DNA of 64,000 bases from JANQOH01 sp965200095 (GCA_965200095.1 OZ241350.1:1240001-1304000), one strand, 5' to 3'; shown: positions 1 to 8,491, numbered from the stretch's first letter. Program-made: numbers and translations. The notes: generated by a model not told the origin, from the sequence alone.

Positions 1-1050
1 CAGTTTGAGCACGGCGAGGAACGAACCCCGCCCCGCCGCCGCGACGCGCTCCAGAAGCGCCGCGACGCCGTTCGCGCTTTCGTCTTTCGGCAGCACGCAC
101 TGATACTGGACGAACCCCCGCCGCCCATAGAGGCGGTTCCATCCCTCGATCCGGTCGAGGGGAAACAGGAACGGAGCGAAATGGACCGGCCGCGCTCCGG
201 CGCGCGCGCTGCCGCGTCGGAAATACAGTTCGTTGAACAGGCCGATCGAGAAACGGTTGAGCAGGGCGGACGGCGCGTCGAACGGGACACGGAAACGGCC
301 CGCGGGCGCGGGGCGCAACGGGTCGTCCGCCAGGCGCGGCGGCAGCGATCCGCGGTCCATGAAGGCGCCGCGCGTCACCAGGGCGCGGCCGAGACTGGCG
401 CCCCGGGCCAGGCAATCGATCCAGGCCACGCTGTAGGGCCACTCGCGGGACGCCTCGAACAGGGACATGGCCTCATCGAGGTCGCGCGCCGCCAGAGTCT
501 CCGCCATGACGAAGGACGTCTCGACCGGCCGCAACCGGAAACGCGCGGACAGGATCACGCCGGTCAGCCCCATCCCGCCGACGGTGGCGCGAAAGAGAGC
601 CGCGTTTTCCGCTCGGCTGCATTCCCGTATCTCGCCGTCCGCCGTCGCCAGAGTCAGGGATTCCACATGCGCGCCGAAGGTCCCGTCGCGGTGATGGTTC
701 TTGCCGTGCGCATCGGCGGCGATCATGCCGCCGACGGTGACGAAGGCGGTCCCCGGCGCCACCGGCGGAAACCAGCCCCGCGGCGCGAAGACATCGAGGA
801 TATCCGCCAGCCGCACGCCGGCCTCGCAGTTCAGCAGACCCGTCTCCGCGTCGAACGCCGACATCCGATCCATCGCCAGCATGGAGAGCGTCAGGTTCGG
901 GTTGAGCGCGGCGTCGCCGTAGGAGCGCCCGGCGCCGCGGGCGATCAGGGCGCCGGGACGGCGGAGAACATCGCGCAGCCCCTCGCGTTCGCGGAGGCGC
1001 GCCAGCCGGCAATCGAGCACCGGATACCGGCCCCAGCCCGAGAGGTTCAC
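1..1050 (-). CDS. FAD-binding oxidoreductase, DprE1-like (3' end beyond window)
   Basis: The gene starts with GTG at 1050 and runs off the left edge, so 350 residues are visible (DprE1 is about 460). The N-terminus reads MNLSGWGRYPV, the usual opening of this family. The PCMH-type FAD domain shows GRSYGD at residues 41-46 and VAPGT...GGMIAADAHGKNHH at about 97-120, where the histidine-rich end matches the flavin site of mycobacterial decaprenylphosphoryl-ribose 2-oxidase. By family it oxidises a sugar or sugar-lipid hydroxyl; the substrate here is unknown. A DprE2-like reductase partner, if present, would lie outside the window. It could be a more general FAD-linked oxidase. The adaptor gene upstream on the same strand ends 291 bases away, so co-transcription is uncertain. 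Confidence 0.8.
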   Translation of the reverse strand, partial: MNLSGWGRYPVLDCRLARLREREGLRDVLRRPGALIARGAGRSYGDAALNPNLTLSMLAMDRMSAFDAETGLLNCEAGVRLADILDVFAPRGWFPPVAPGTAFVTVGGMIAADAHGKNHHRDGTFGAHVESLTLATADGEIRECSRAENAALFRATVGGMGLTGVILSARFRLRPVETSFVMAETLAARDLDEAMSLFEASREWPYSVAWIDCLARGASLGRALVTRGAFMDRGSLPPRLADDPLRPAPAGRFRVPFDAPSALLNRFSIGLFNELYFRRGSARAGARPVHFAPFLFPLDRIEGWNRLYGRRGFVQYQCVLPKDESANGVAALLERVAAAGRGSFLAVLKL

Positions 1051-1195
1051 GCCGACGCCCCCGACGCAGAGCGCCCACCGCGGCGAAATCCGAACCCGCA
1101 ACCGCGCGCGAGCCGGGGCGCCGGGGGCGACACGAGCCCGCGCTTCACGGCGCCGCGACGAATGCGGAGAGGGTTCCGGCGGCCGCCGGAATCGG

Positions 1196-1276
1196 CGATT
1201 CTCATCATGGCAACGGACGCTCCCGGGAAAGGCCGCAGCCCATCGGCCGCATCGCTACCGGCCACAATGAGAATCG
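1196..1276. repeat. inverted 10-bp repeat flanking a 61-bp spacer
   Basis: CGATTCTCAT (1196-1205) and its exact complement ATGAGAATCG (1267-1276) flank 61 bases in the 291-base gap upstream of the DprE1-like gene. The half-site ATGAGAAT resembles iron-regulator half-sites, but one pair at this spacing is weak evidence. The rest of the gap 1051-1341 shows no convincing gene. Confidence 0.3.
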
Positions 1277-1341
1277 TCGTTTCGGACGCGCATGACTTGC
1301 CCTTTCGGCCCGGGGGCGTCGCCGGGCGGGCGCGACCCGCG

Positions 1342-2481
1342 TCAGCCGCGCCCGGCGGGCGGCGGCGAACCGCCGTCGGCGAGCGCCGGCCCGCCGGCCC
1401 CGCGCGTGTCCACCGTCACCACCACCGACATGCCGGGCACCACCCGTCCCGCCAGCGCCTCGGGCACGGCGTAGAATATCTTCACGGGAACCCGCTGCAC
1501 GACCTTGACGAAATTCCCCGTGGCGTTCTGCGACGGCAACAGGCTGAACTCCGCCGCGCTTGCCGGCGCCACGCTGTCCAGCACGCCGGTCAACGCGACG
1601 CCCGGGAAGGCGTCGATCTCGATGCCGACCTCCTGCCCCGAACGCAGCCGCGAGAGCTGCGTCTCCTTGAAATTGGCGACGATGTAGGTGTCGTAGAGGG
1701 GGACCACCGCCATCATCGGCCAGCCGGCCTGGGTGTACATGCCGGGTTCGACGCGCAGATTGCCGATGACGCCGGCGACCGGCGCCGTCACCAGCGTGTC
1801 CGACAGGGCGATTTCCGCCGCATCGAGCGCCGCCTCCGCCTGCAGCACAAGCGCCCGGAGACGGTCGATCTCGCGCTCCAGACGGCGTATCTCGCTGTCG
1901 AAAACGGGGACTTCCGCACGCGCCGCGACGAGTTCGGCCGCCGCGCGCGCCCGGTCGGCCGCCGCGGTCCGGCGCGCCGTGACGACGGCTTCGTATTTCT
2001 GACGGCTGCCCGTCTGGCGTTCGAGCAATTCGCGGTAGCGCGCGACCTCGCGTTCCGCCTGCTCCTCGCGCGCCCGCGCCGCCTCCACGCGCGCCGCCGC
2101 CCGGTCGATCAGCGACGCCTGCAACCGCCGCCGCGCGCGCATGTTATCCACCGACGCCAGACCGATCTCCACCTCCGCCTCGGCGGCGCGCAGCTCCGCC
2201 CGCGCCGAGTCGACCGCCGCCTCGAAACGCTCGCCCCGGATCGTCGCCAGCGGGTCGCCCGGCCGCACCCGCCGATGCGATGTGACGTGAATGTCCTCGA
2301 TGTAGCCGTCGACGAGACTCGCGACGATCGCCGTGTTGCCGCGCACATAGGCGTTGTCGGTGCGCACAACCAGCTGGCGCAGCTCCCACCAGTTCTTCGC
2401 CCAGACGCCGCCGCCGCCGACCAGGACCGCCAGGCCCAGCCCGAACACCGTCGCACGCACTCTTTTCAGCCTCCGTCCCAT
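1342..2481 (-). CDS. HlyD/EmrA-family membrane-fusion protein
   Basis: A 379-residue periplasmic adaptor of a multidrug or secretion pump. One N-terminal membrane segment covers about residues 9-28. It is followed by the first half of a lipoyl/biotinyl-like hairpin (TDNAYVRGNTAIVASLVDG region), a long Ala/Glu/Arg-rich coiled coil at about 95-215, the second half (VTAPVAGVIGNLRVEPG region), and a beta-barrel segment ending in a Gly/Pro-rich tail. The ATG at 2481 is chosen because the membrane anchor follows directly; the open frame upstream is low-complexity. No EmrB-like transporter or TolC gene is next to it, so the pump it serves cannot be named. It is divergent from the CoA-transferase pair, with about 150 bases between them. 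Confidence 0.85.
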   Translation of the reverse strand: MGRRLKRVRATVFGLGLAVLVGGGGVWAKNWWELRQLVVRTDNAYVRGNTAIVASLVDGYIEDIHVTSHRRVRPGDPLATIRGERFEAAVDSARAELRAAEAEVEIGLASVDNMRARRRLQASLIDRAAARVEAARAREEQAEREVARYRELLERQTGSRQKYEAVVTARRTAAADRARAAAELVAARAEVPVFDSEIRRLEREIDRLRALVLQAEAALDAAEIALSDTLVTAPVAGVIGNLRVEPGMYTQAGWPMMAVVPLYDTYIVANFKETQLSRLRSGQEVGIEIDAFPGVALTGVLDSVAPASAAEFSLLPSQNATGNFVKVVQRVPVKIFYAVPEALAGRVVPGMSVVVTVDTRGAGGPALADGGSPPPAGRG

Positions 2482-2632
2482 CGACGCTTTCGCTTCCGCC
2501 TCCTCCAGCCGCCCTCCGGCGCCGCGGCGATTATGCGTCGCAAAAGCCCTGCAAGGAACGCTTGAGCGCGCAACCCAGCCCTGCGAAAATGGAGGGGTTG
2601 AATCCCGTGGCGTCAGGAATGGAGAGCCGGCG

Positions 2633-3472
2633 ATGACGATAGTTCTCGAGGGGCGCGGCGATGCGCCGGTCGCGGCGCTCGCGGCGAAGGTTCCCGACGG
2701 CGCATCGGTCGTCTCGCCGACCGACGGCAACGGCGCGCCGATCGCCGCGACACTGGCGCTGTTGCGGCGCGGCGCGCGCGGCCTGACCCTGATCGGCGGT
2801 CCCACCGCCGGTCTCCAGGCCGATCTTCTGATCGGCGCGGGCGCCCTCGCCGCGATCGAGACCGCGGCGGTGTCGCTCGGCGAACACGGCGCCGCCCCGT
2901 ATTTCCGCGCCGCTGTCGAGAGCGGGCGTCTCACCGTCCGCGACACGACCTGTCCGGCGCTGCACGCGGCCTTGCAGGCGGCGGAGAAGGGCGTTCCGTT
3001 CATGCCGTTGCGCGGGCTCGTCGGCTCCGACCTGCTGCGCGCGCGCCCCGACTGGCGCGTTATCGACAATCCCTTCGCCGAAGGCGCCGACCCGCTGGTG
3101 CTGTTGCCGGCGCTCCGGCCCGACGTGGCGCTCCTCCACGCGCCGCGCGCCGACCGGCACGGAAATGTCTGGGTCGGCATGAGGCGCGAGGCGATGACCA
3201 TGGCCCACGCCGCGCGCCGCACCCTGGCGACGGTGGAGCGCATCGTCGACGGCGACCTGTTCGACGACCCCGACACGGCGCCGGGCGCGTTGTCCTCGCT
3301 CTATGTCGAGGCCGTCGCGGAGGCGCCCGGCGGCGCCTGGCCGGTGGGACTGGCGGGCGCGTATCCGCCCGACGACGCTGCCCTCGCCGCGTGGTGCGCC
3401 GCCGCGCGCCGCGGCGCCGGCTTCGACGCCGCTCTCGACGCACTGTTCGACGCCATACCGGCGGCCGCATGA
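2633..3472 (+). CDS. CoA-transferase subunit A-like protein (GctA/IpdA type)
   Basis: A 279-residue class I CoA-transferase alpha-type subunit. The ATG at 2633 follows GGAGAG at a good distance. The GLTLIGGPTAGLQADLL segment (about residues 49-65), the conserved proline/glycine-rich middle and HAPRADRHGNVWV near residue 180 fit this family. Its stop overlaps the start of the next gene (ATGA), so the two subunits are translationally coupled and should form a heteromer. Members activate or cleave acyl-CoA in organic-acid or ring catabolism. The substrate cannot be deduced from the neighbours. Confidence 0.85.
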   Translation: MTIVLEGRGDAPVAALAAKVPDGASVVSPTDGNGAPIAATLALLRRGARGLTLIGGPTAGLQADLLIGAGALAAIETAAVSLGEHGAAPYFRAAVESGRLTVRDTTCPALHAALQAAEKGVPFMPLRGLVGSDLLRARPDWRVIDNPFAEGADPLVLLPALRPDVALLHAPRADRHGNVWVGMRREAMTMAHAARRTLATVERIVDGDLFDDPDTAPGALSSLYVEAVAEAPGGAWPVGLAGAYPPDDAALAAWCAAARRGAGFDAALDALFDAIPAAA

Positions 3473-4215
3473 CCGCCGCCGCGCCGCGCGCAAGCCGGCG
3501 CGAACTCGTGGCCGCGGCGCTGTCGCGGCGCCTGCCGCGGGCGGGCCATGTGGCGGTCGGCGCGGTCTCTCCCCTGCCGGCCGCAGCGGCGTTGCTGGCG
3601 GCGAGGCGGGCGCGGGGCCGCTTGCGGGTCAGCATCCTCGGCGCTCCGGACCGCTTTCGCTTCAGCGACGGCGGGCGCGAATTGTTCGACGCCGCAGGGC
3701 AGGGCCGCATCGACGCATTCTTCCTGAGCGGCGGCCAGATCGACGGCGCCGCCAACGTCAATCTCGTCGGCGCCGGCGCATGGCCCAACCTCGCGACCCG
3801 CTTCCCCGGCTCCTTCGGCTCGGCCTATCTCTATTACGTCGTGCCGAAGGTCATCCTGTTCCGCGAGGAGCACACCCCGCGGGCTCTCGTCGAGCGCGTC
3901 GATTTCATCAGCGCGCCGGGGACGAGCCCGCCGGAAGTCTATCGCCCGGGCGGTCCCGCGGCGCTGGTAACCGGGCGCTGCGTTTTCGCGTTCGACCGCG
4001 CCGCCGGGCGGTTCGCTCTCGAAAGCCTTCACCCCGGCGAGACGCCGGCGTCGCTCCGCGCCGCCACCGGCTTCGACTTCGCGACGCCCGCCGCGCCGCC
4101 CGAGACCCCGCCCCCGGACGCCGAAACGCTGGCGCTGCTGCGCGGCCCGGTCGGCGACGAACTGGCCCCGATATACCCCGCCTTCGCGGACGAGCTGCGT
4201 AACGGCGAAGCATGA
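3469..4215 (+). CDS. CoA-transferase subunit B-like protein (GctB/IpdB type), catalytic Glu not evident
   Basis: A 248-residue partner of the preceding subunit, starting at the ATG within the ATGA overlap. Conserved stretches include FFLSGGQIDGAANVNLVG (about 85-102), FPGSFGSAYLYYVVPK and ISAPGTSPPEVYRPGGP. In true class I CoA-transferases the catalytic Glu sits in an S-E-N-G type motif of this subunit. Here the corresponding place reads S-I-L-G (about 55-58), and no Glu occurs between residues 31 and 70. The related IpdAB enzyme also lacks this Glu and acts as a ring-opening hydrolase. A transferase name should therefore be used with caution. Confidence 0.8.
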   Translation: MTAAAPRASRRELVAAALSRRLPRAGHVAVGAVSPLPAAAALLAARRARGRLRVSILGAPDRFRFSDGGRELFDAAGQGRIDAFFLSGGQIDGAANVNLVGAGAWPNLATRFPGSFGSAYLYYVVPKVILFREEHTPRALVERVDFISAPGTSPPEVYRPGGPAALVTGRCVFAFDRAAGRFALESLHPGETPASLRAATGFDFATPAAPPETPPPDAETLALLRGPVGDELAPIYPAFADELRNGEA

Positions 4216-4414
4216 TCCGGACCTCGCGCGTCCGCGCCGACGGGAAGCGCTCGGCGGACGCCCCCGATTCCCGATACAATCGCGTGACCGGAAACCGCCG
4301 CCCGACACGCCGGCCGCTGCGGCTGCGCGGGACGCGCGCGCCGTGAACCGCACGCCGCGAAGCGAAGGCGCCGCGGCGCTCATCGCACGGGAGACACGAC
4401 GAAGCGGGCGTGAT

Positions 4415-4852
4415 ATGCGAGGTCGGCGAAAGGGCGCGCCGGAGAGGGCCGTGTGGGGCCAGCACCTCATTGTCGACATGGCCGGCTGCGACGCGCGCGC
4501 GATGCGCGACCGCGACGCCATCGCGCGGTTCTCCCGCGACCTCGTCGCCGCCGTCGGCATGAAGGGCTGGGGCGCGCCCCGGATCGAGCATTTCGCGGCG
4601 CACGCGCCCGACGCCGCCGGCTACACGCTCGTCCAGTTGATCGAAACTTCGAGCGTAACCGCGCATTTCGCCGAGGCGCGGGCCGAAATCTACCTCGACC
4701 TGTTCTCGTGCAGGCGATTTTCCGAAGACGCCGCGCTCGCCGCCTGCCGGCGCCATTTCCGCCCGCGCCGCTGGTCGGTCGCGACGCTGCTGCGCGAAGC
4801 CGGCAAGGCCCCCGTCGTCGCGACCCGGGTCCCGCCGACCGACGCCGTTTAG
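4415..4852 (+). CDS. S-adenosylmethionine decarboxylase-like protein (SpeH family, diverged)
   Basis: About 145 residues. WGQHLIVDMAGCD near the N-terminus and YLDLFSC at about 93-99 match the AdoMet decarboxylase fold. The usual ESHLSIHTWPE processing segment reads ETSSVTAHFAE (77-87). Aligned without gaps on His84 and Cys99, Ser79 falls where the pyruvoyl-forming serine lies (spacing 5 and 15, as in Ser63/His68/Cys83 of the Thermotoga enzyme, from memory). The catalytic set may therefore be kept although the flanks differ, and the residue before the cleavage serine is Thr instead of Glu. Start: ATG 4415 is preferred; a GTG at 4343 would add 24 residues. No spermidine synthase gene is adjacent. 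The 3' end overlaps folD tail-to-tail by 4 bases. Confidence 0.7.
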   Translation: MRGRRKGAPERAVWGQHLIVDMAGCDARAMRDRDAIARFSRDLVAAVGMKGWGAPRIEHFAAHAPDAAGYTLVQLIETSSVTAHFAEARAEIYLDLFSCRRFSEDAALAACRRHFRPRRWSVATLLREAGKAPVVATRVPPTDAV

Positions 4853-5742
4853 CCGGCCCGGGCGTCGAGGCGGCAGGGCGCGCCGCGGCGCGCGCACGCC
4901 GCGCGCAACGTGTTCGCCACGAGACACGCAACCGTCATCGGACCGACGCCGCCCGGCGCCGGGGTGACGACGCCCGCGACCTCCACCGCTTCGTCGAAGG
5001 CGACATCGCCCACGAGGCGGTATTTCCCGTCGCCGGCCGCCGTCCGGGCAATGCCCACGTCGACGACCGCCGCGCCGGGCTTGATCCAGTCGCCGCGCAC
5101 CATCTCCGGCTTCCCCGCCGCGGCGACGACGACATCGGCGCGCCGGCACGCGGCCGCCAGGCCGCGGGTGCGCGAATGCGCCACCGTCACCGTGGCGTGG
5201 GCGGCGAGCAGGAAAAGCGCCATCGGCTTGCCGACCACCCCCGAACGTCCGATAACCAGCGCCTCGGCCCCCTCCAGCGCCACCCCGGCATGGGCGAGCA
5301 GTCGCATCGCGCCCTGCGGCGTGCACGGCGCCAGGCCGCCGGGCGCCCCGGCGGCGAGCCGCCCGACATTGAGCGGATGGAAACCGTCCACATCCCGCGC
5401 AGGGTCGATGGCGGCGACCACGCGCGCCGCATTCACCCCCGCGGGCAGCGGCAGCTGCACGAGGATCCCGTCCACCCGCGGGTCCGCATTGAGGGCGGCG
5501 ACGAGTTCGAGCACCGCCGCCTCGCCCGCGTCGCCGGGAAGCCGGTGTTCGAACCCGTCCATACCGGCTTCGGCGAGCGCGCGGGTCTTGTTGCGCACAT
5601 AGACGCGGCTCGCCGGGTCGTCGCCGACGAGCACCACGGCAAGGCCGGGGCGAAAGTCCAGCGCCGCCGCTTCCCGCGCCACTGCGCTGCGCAGTTCGGC
5701 CGCCAGCCGCTTGCCGTCGAGTATCCGCGCGCCGCGCCCCAT
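4849..5742 (-). CDS. folD: bifunctional methylenetetrahydrofolate dehydrogenase/cyclohydrolase FolD
   Basis: A 297-residue FolD of normal length. It interconverts 5,10-methylene-, 5,10-methenyl- and 10-formyl-tetrahydrofolate using NADP. Visible signatures: the catalytic Tyr/Lys pair in YVRNK (about 49-53), DGILVQLPLP, PCTPQG, the nucleotide-binding VIGRSGVVGKP, VDVGI, GDVAFDE and the C-terminal TPAPGGVGPMT. It stands alone on the minus strand between the decarboxylase-like gene and tRNA-Gln, and would supply one-carbon units to purine and formyl-Met synthesis. Confidence 0.97.
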   Translation of the reverse strand: MGRGARILDGKRLAAELRSAVAREAAALDFRPGLAVVLVGDDPASRVYVRNKTRALAEAGMDGFEHRLPGDAGEAAVLELVAALNADPRVDGILVQLPLPAGVNAARVVAAIDPARDVDGFHPLNVGRLAAGAPGGLAPCTPQGAMRLLAHAGVALEGAEALVIGRSGVVGKPMALFLLAAHATVTVAHSRTRGLAAACRRADVVVAAAGKPEMVRGDWIKPGAAVVDVGIARTAAGDGKYRLVGDVAFDEAVEVAGVVTPAPGGVGPMTVACLVANTLRAACARRGAPCRLDARAG

Positions 5743-5807
5743 GCCCGGAGCGATATACCTTCCCGGCGCTTTGTCAACCGCGCCCGCGGCGGCTAAACAG
5801 GGGCGGA

Positions 5808-5881
5808 TGGGGCGTAGCCAAGCGGTAAGGCAACGGGTTTTGATCCCGTGATCCCTGGTTCGAATCCAGGCGCCCCAGCCA
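5808..5881 (+). tRNA. tRNA-Gln (anticodon UUG)
   Basis: A complete cloverleaf of 74 bases. The acceptor stem TGGGGCG pairs with CGCCCCA, the anticodon stem ACGGG/CCCGT encloses the loop TTTTGAT with anticodon TTG, and the T arm contains GGTTCGAATCC. The CCA end is encoded (5879-5881). It decodes CAA and, by wobble, CAG. Confidence 0.97.
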
Positions 5882-5972
5882 CTCGGGTGAGCGGGCGCGC
5901 CCGACGCCGTCGCTCTCGACCGTTCTCGAGATTGTTCTTGAAGCGTTCGCGAAATGCCGCTATACCGACGCC

Positions 5973-7052
5973 ATGATTGACGCGGGAGCCAGGGCGGCCA
6001 GGGATCGGCGCAAGGGGCGCGGCGCCGTCTCCAACCGCGACGGGCGCTACGAGGCGACGGTTCGCGAAGCCTGCGACGACGGCTGGGGCGGCCTCGACGA
6101 ACCGTTGCCGCCGCTGCGCACCGTCGTCGGCGTCGACTCGAGCCGCACGGTCATCGCCCGCAACCGTTCGCCCGACCTCGGTTTCGACCGCTCCATCAAC
6201 CCCTATCGCGGCTGCGAACACGGTTGCGTCTATTGCTACGCCCGCCCGACCCACGCCTGGCTGGGCCTGTCGCCGGGTCAGGATTTCGAGTCGCGCCTGT
6301 TCGCGAAACCCGACGCGGCGGCGCGGCTGCGCGAGGAGCTCGGGCGGCCCGGATACCGGTGCGCGCCCATCGCTCTCGGCACGAATACGGACCCCTATCA
6401 GCCCGTCGAGCGCGACCGGCGAATCACGCGCTCGATCCTCGAAGTGCTGGCCGAACACGAGCATCCGGTGACCATCGTCACCAAATCCGCGCTCATCCTG
6501 CGCGATCTGGACATCCTCGCGCCCATGGCGGCGCGCGGCCTCGCCAAAGCTGCGGTGTCGGTGACCACCCTCGACCGCCGCCTCGCCAACCGTCTGGAGC
6601 CGCGCGCCCCGACTCCGGCGCGGCGCCTCGCGACGATAGAGGCGCTCGCCGCGGCCGGGGCGCCGACCGCGGTCATGGCGGCGCCGGTGATCCCCGGCCT
6701 CAACGACGCCGAAATCGAGTCGATCCTCGAGAGCGCCGCCGCCGCGGGCGCGCGGGAAGCCGCCTACGTAATGCTGCGGCTGCCCGGCGAGGTCGCCGGA
6801 CTGTTCGAAGAATGGCTGGCGGCGCACGAGCCCCTCAAGGCGCGGCGCGTCATGGCGCTGGTGCGCGACGCTCATGGCGGCGACGCTTACGATTCGCGCT
6901 TCCATGTCCGCCAGCGGGGAACCGGCGCCTATGCCGATGCGGTCGCCGCGCGCTTCGCCAGGGCGCGGCGCCGCTTCGGCCTCGACAAACGCGGGCACAG
7001 GCTCGACTGTAGCCGCTTTTCGCCGCCCGGCGCGCAACCCCGGCTGCTTTGA
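5973..7052 (+). CDS. PA0069/Rv2578c-family radical SAM protein
   Basis: A 359-residue protein with the radical SAM cluster motif CxxxCxxC at Cys81, Cys85 and Cys88 (RGCEHGCVYCYARPTHAW), followed by a spore-photoproduct-lyase-like barrel (GTNTDPYQPVE, VTIVTKSALILRD, APVIPGLND). This family is widespread in proteobacteria and actinobacteria but its substrate is not established. The ATG at 5973 gives the usual N-terminal arm of about 70 residues. It lies 91 bases after tRNA-Gln and 55 bases before a methyltransferase on the same strand. Confidence 0.88.
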   Translation: MIDAGARAARDRRKGRGAVSNRDGRYEATVREACDDGWGGLDEPLPPLRTVVGVDSSRTVIARNRSPDLGFDRSINPYRGCEHGCVYCYARPTHAWLGLSPGQDFESRLFAKPDAAARLREELGRPGYRCAPIALGTNTDPYQPVERDRRITRSILEVLAEHEHPVTIVTKSALILRDLDILAPMAARGLAKAAVSVTTLDRRLANRLEPRAPTPARRLATIEALAAAGAPTAVMAAPVIPGLNDAEIESILESAAAAGAREAAYVMLRLPGEVAGLFEEWLAAHEPLKARRVMALVRDAHGGDAYDSRFHVRQRGTGAYADAVAARFARARRRFGLDKRGHRLDCSRFSPPGAQPRLL

Positions 7053-7107
7053 CATGCGGTTGCGCCTGCGCCTGTATTCCCTGTTTCGCGTATAGTGGCG
7101 CCGCGTC

Positions 7108-7875
7108 ATGCGGCACGATGTTTCCACGCTCCGCCGGTTCTACGAATCGCCGCTGGGCCAGGCGGCGGGACGGTCGATCCGCCGGCGCCTCGCCTCGTTC
7201 TGGCCCGACATGCAGGGGCGCCGGGTCCTCGCGGTCGGCTACGGCGCGCCGTTCCTCGCCCCCCTGTGCGACGCGGCCGAGCGCGTCGTCGTCGCCATGC
7301 CCGCCCGCCAGGGCGCGACGCCCTGGCCGCCGGACGGGCCGCGGCGGGTGTTGCTCGGCGAGGAAACCGCGCTGCCGCTCCCGGACAACGGATTCGACCG
7401 GGTGCTCCTCGTTCACGCCGTCGAGGCGAGCGAGCCCGTCCGCCCCATGCTGCGCGAGATATGGCGCGTCACGGCGGAGGGCGGACGGGCGATCGCCGTC
7501 GTCCCCAACCGCCGCGGGGTCTGGGCGCGCCTCGAACACACGCCCTTCGGCCATGGCCGGCCCTACAGCCAGGCGCAGATCGAACGTCTGTTGCAGGACA
7601 ACATGTTCGTCCCGCTGCGTTCGGCCTTCGCGCTCTATGCGCCGCCCAGCCGCCGGCGCTTCGTCCGCCGCCTCGCCGCGCCCTGGGAGCGCCTCGGCGC
7701 GCGCTGGCTGCGCCCCTTCGGCGGAGTCGTCCTCTGCGAGGCCGAGAAACGGGTCTACGGCGCCCTGCCCGCGGCGGAAGAGACGCGCTCCTTCGCCGCC
7801 GCCGCCGCCGTCCCTCTCCCGCGCGCCGCCCGCGCCGCGTGTCCGCAGCCTATCGACGCTCGCGCGTCAGCATGA
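7108..7875 (+). CDS. class I SAM-dependent methyltransferase, substrate unknown
   Basis: A 255-residue methyltransferase. The SAM-binding strand is VLAVGYGAPFLAPL (about 40-53), with a less glycine-rich loop than the usual GxGxG. LPDNGFDRVLLVHAVE and the LREIWRVTAEGGRAIAVVPNR segment follow the standard order of motif II and post-II. The C-terminus is Ala/Pro-rich and low-complexity. Similar proteins occur in Rhodospirillales as uncharacterised methyltransferases. It converges on metW with a 26-base overlap of the 3' ends. Confidence 0.8.
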   Translation: MRHDVSTLRRFYESPLGQAAGRSIRRRLASFWPDMQGRRVLAVGYGAPFLAPLCDAAERVVVAMPARQGATPWPPDGPRRVLLGEETALPLPDNGFDRVLLVHAVEASEPVRPMLREIWRVTAEGGRAIAVVPNRRGVWARLEHTPFGHGRPYSQAQIERLLQDNMFVPLRSAFALYAPPSRRRFVRRLAAPWERLGARWLRPFGGVVLCEAEKRVYGALPAAEETRSFAAAAAVPLPRAARAACPQPIDARASA

Positions 7876-8491
7876 ATATCCCCTTGTCGCCCATGAGGTT
7901 GGCGAGAAAACCCGAAGAGCGGAAACGGCGGCTCGAGCCGTCATGCGCAAGCGCGACCTTGCGCTCCACCGTCACGCCTTCGGCGGCGCACAGGGCGAGG
8001 AAGTCGCGGATCGTGCAAAAGTGGATGTTCGGCGTTTCGTACCACGGGTTGTCGAGGGTGCGCGTGACAGGCATCCGCCCGCCGAGCGCAAGTTGCAGAC
8101 GACAGCGCCAATAGCCGAAATTGGGAAACGAGACGATGGCGCGCCGTCCGATGCGCAACAATTGCCTGAGCACCTCGCGGGGGCTATGCGTCGCCTGAAG
8201 AGTCTGGCTGAGCACGACGTAATCGAAAGCGCCGTCGGGGTAGTCCCCCAGGTCGGTGTCGGCGTCCCCCTGCACCACCGACAGACCGAGGCGCATGCAG
8301 GCGCTCACGCCGTCGCGCTCGATTTCGATGCCGCGCCCGTCGACGCCTTTTTCGGCCGCGAGGCAGCGCAGCAACGCGCCGTCTCCGCAGCCCACGTCGA
8401 GCACCCGCGAGCCCGGCGCGATCATGCCCGCGACGATCTCCAGATCGACCCGCATACGCCCGGCGCGCGCGCCGCCGCGCTCCGTCTTCAC
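7850..8491 (-). CDS. metW: methionine biosynthesis protein MetW
   Basis: A 213-residue protein. The GTG at 8491 overlaps the metX stop in a GTGA junction, so it is coupled to metX. The SAM-type motif VLDVGCGDGALL lies at about 30-41, followed by DYVVLSQTLQATHSP and the MetW-typical FPNFGYWRCRLQL and VTRTLDNPWYETPNIHFCTIRDF. In alphaproteobacteria MetW accompanies MetX and supports homoserine acylation; its own methyltransferase reaction is not defined. Confidence 0.95.
   Translation of the reverse strand: MKTERGGARAGRMRVDLEIVAGMIAPGSRVLDVGCGDGALLRCLAAEKGVDGRGIEIERDGVSACMRLGLSVVQGDADTDLGDYPDGAFDYVVLSQTLQATHSPREVLRQLLRIGRRAIVSFPNFGYWRCRLQLALGGRMPVTRTLDNPWYETPNIHFCTIRDFLALCAAEGVTVERKVALAHDGSSRRFRSSGFLANLMGDKGIFMLTRERR

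Noticed and set aside
1000..1050. Suspected frameshift near the start of the DprE1-like gene
   Set aside because: Careful reading shows the GTG at 1050 is in frame with the conserved SGWGRYPV start; the stop I first saw is in another frame.
1047..1265. A possible 72-residue minus-strand gene before the DprE1-like gene
   Set aside because: Composition is Gly/Arg-rich without any recognisable segment, and it has no convincing ribosome site; treated as non-coding.
181..2565. A 794-codon plus-strand frame over the oxidase and adaptor genes
   Set aside because: It is opposite two well-supported minus-strand genes and shows only Arg/His/Gln-rich shadow translation.
2482..3276. Upstream extension of the HlyD-type adaptor reading frame
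   Set aside because: The extension runs antisense to the CoA-transferase gene and is low-complexity; the adaptor's membrane anchor begins directly after the ATG at 2481.
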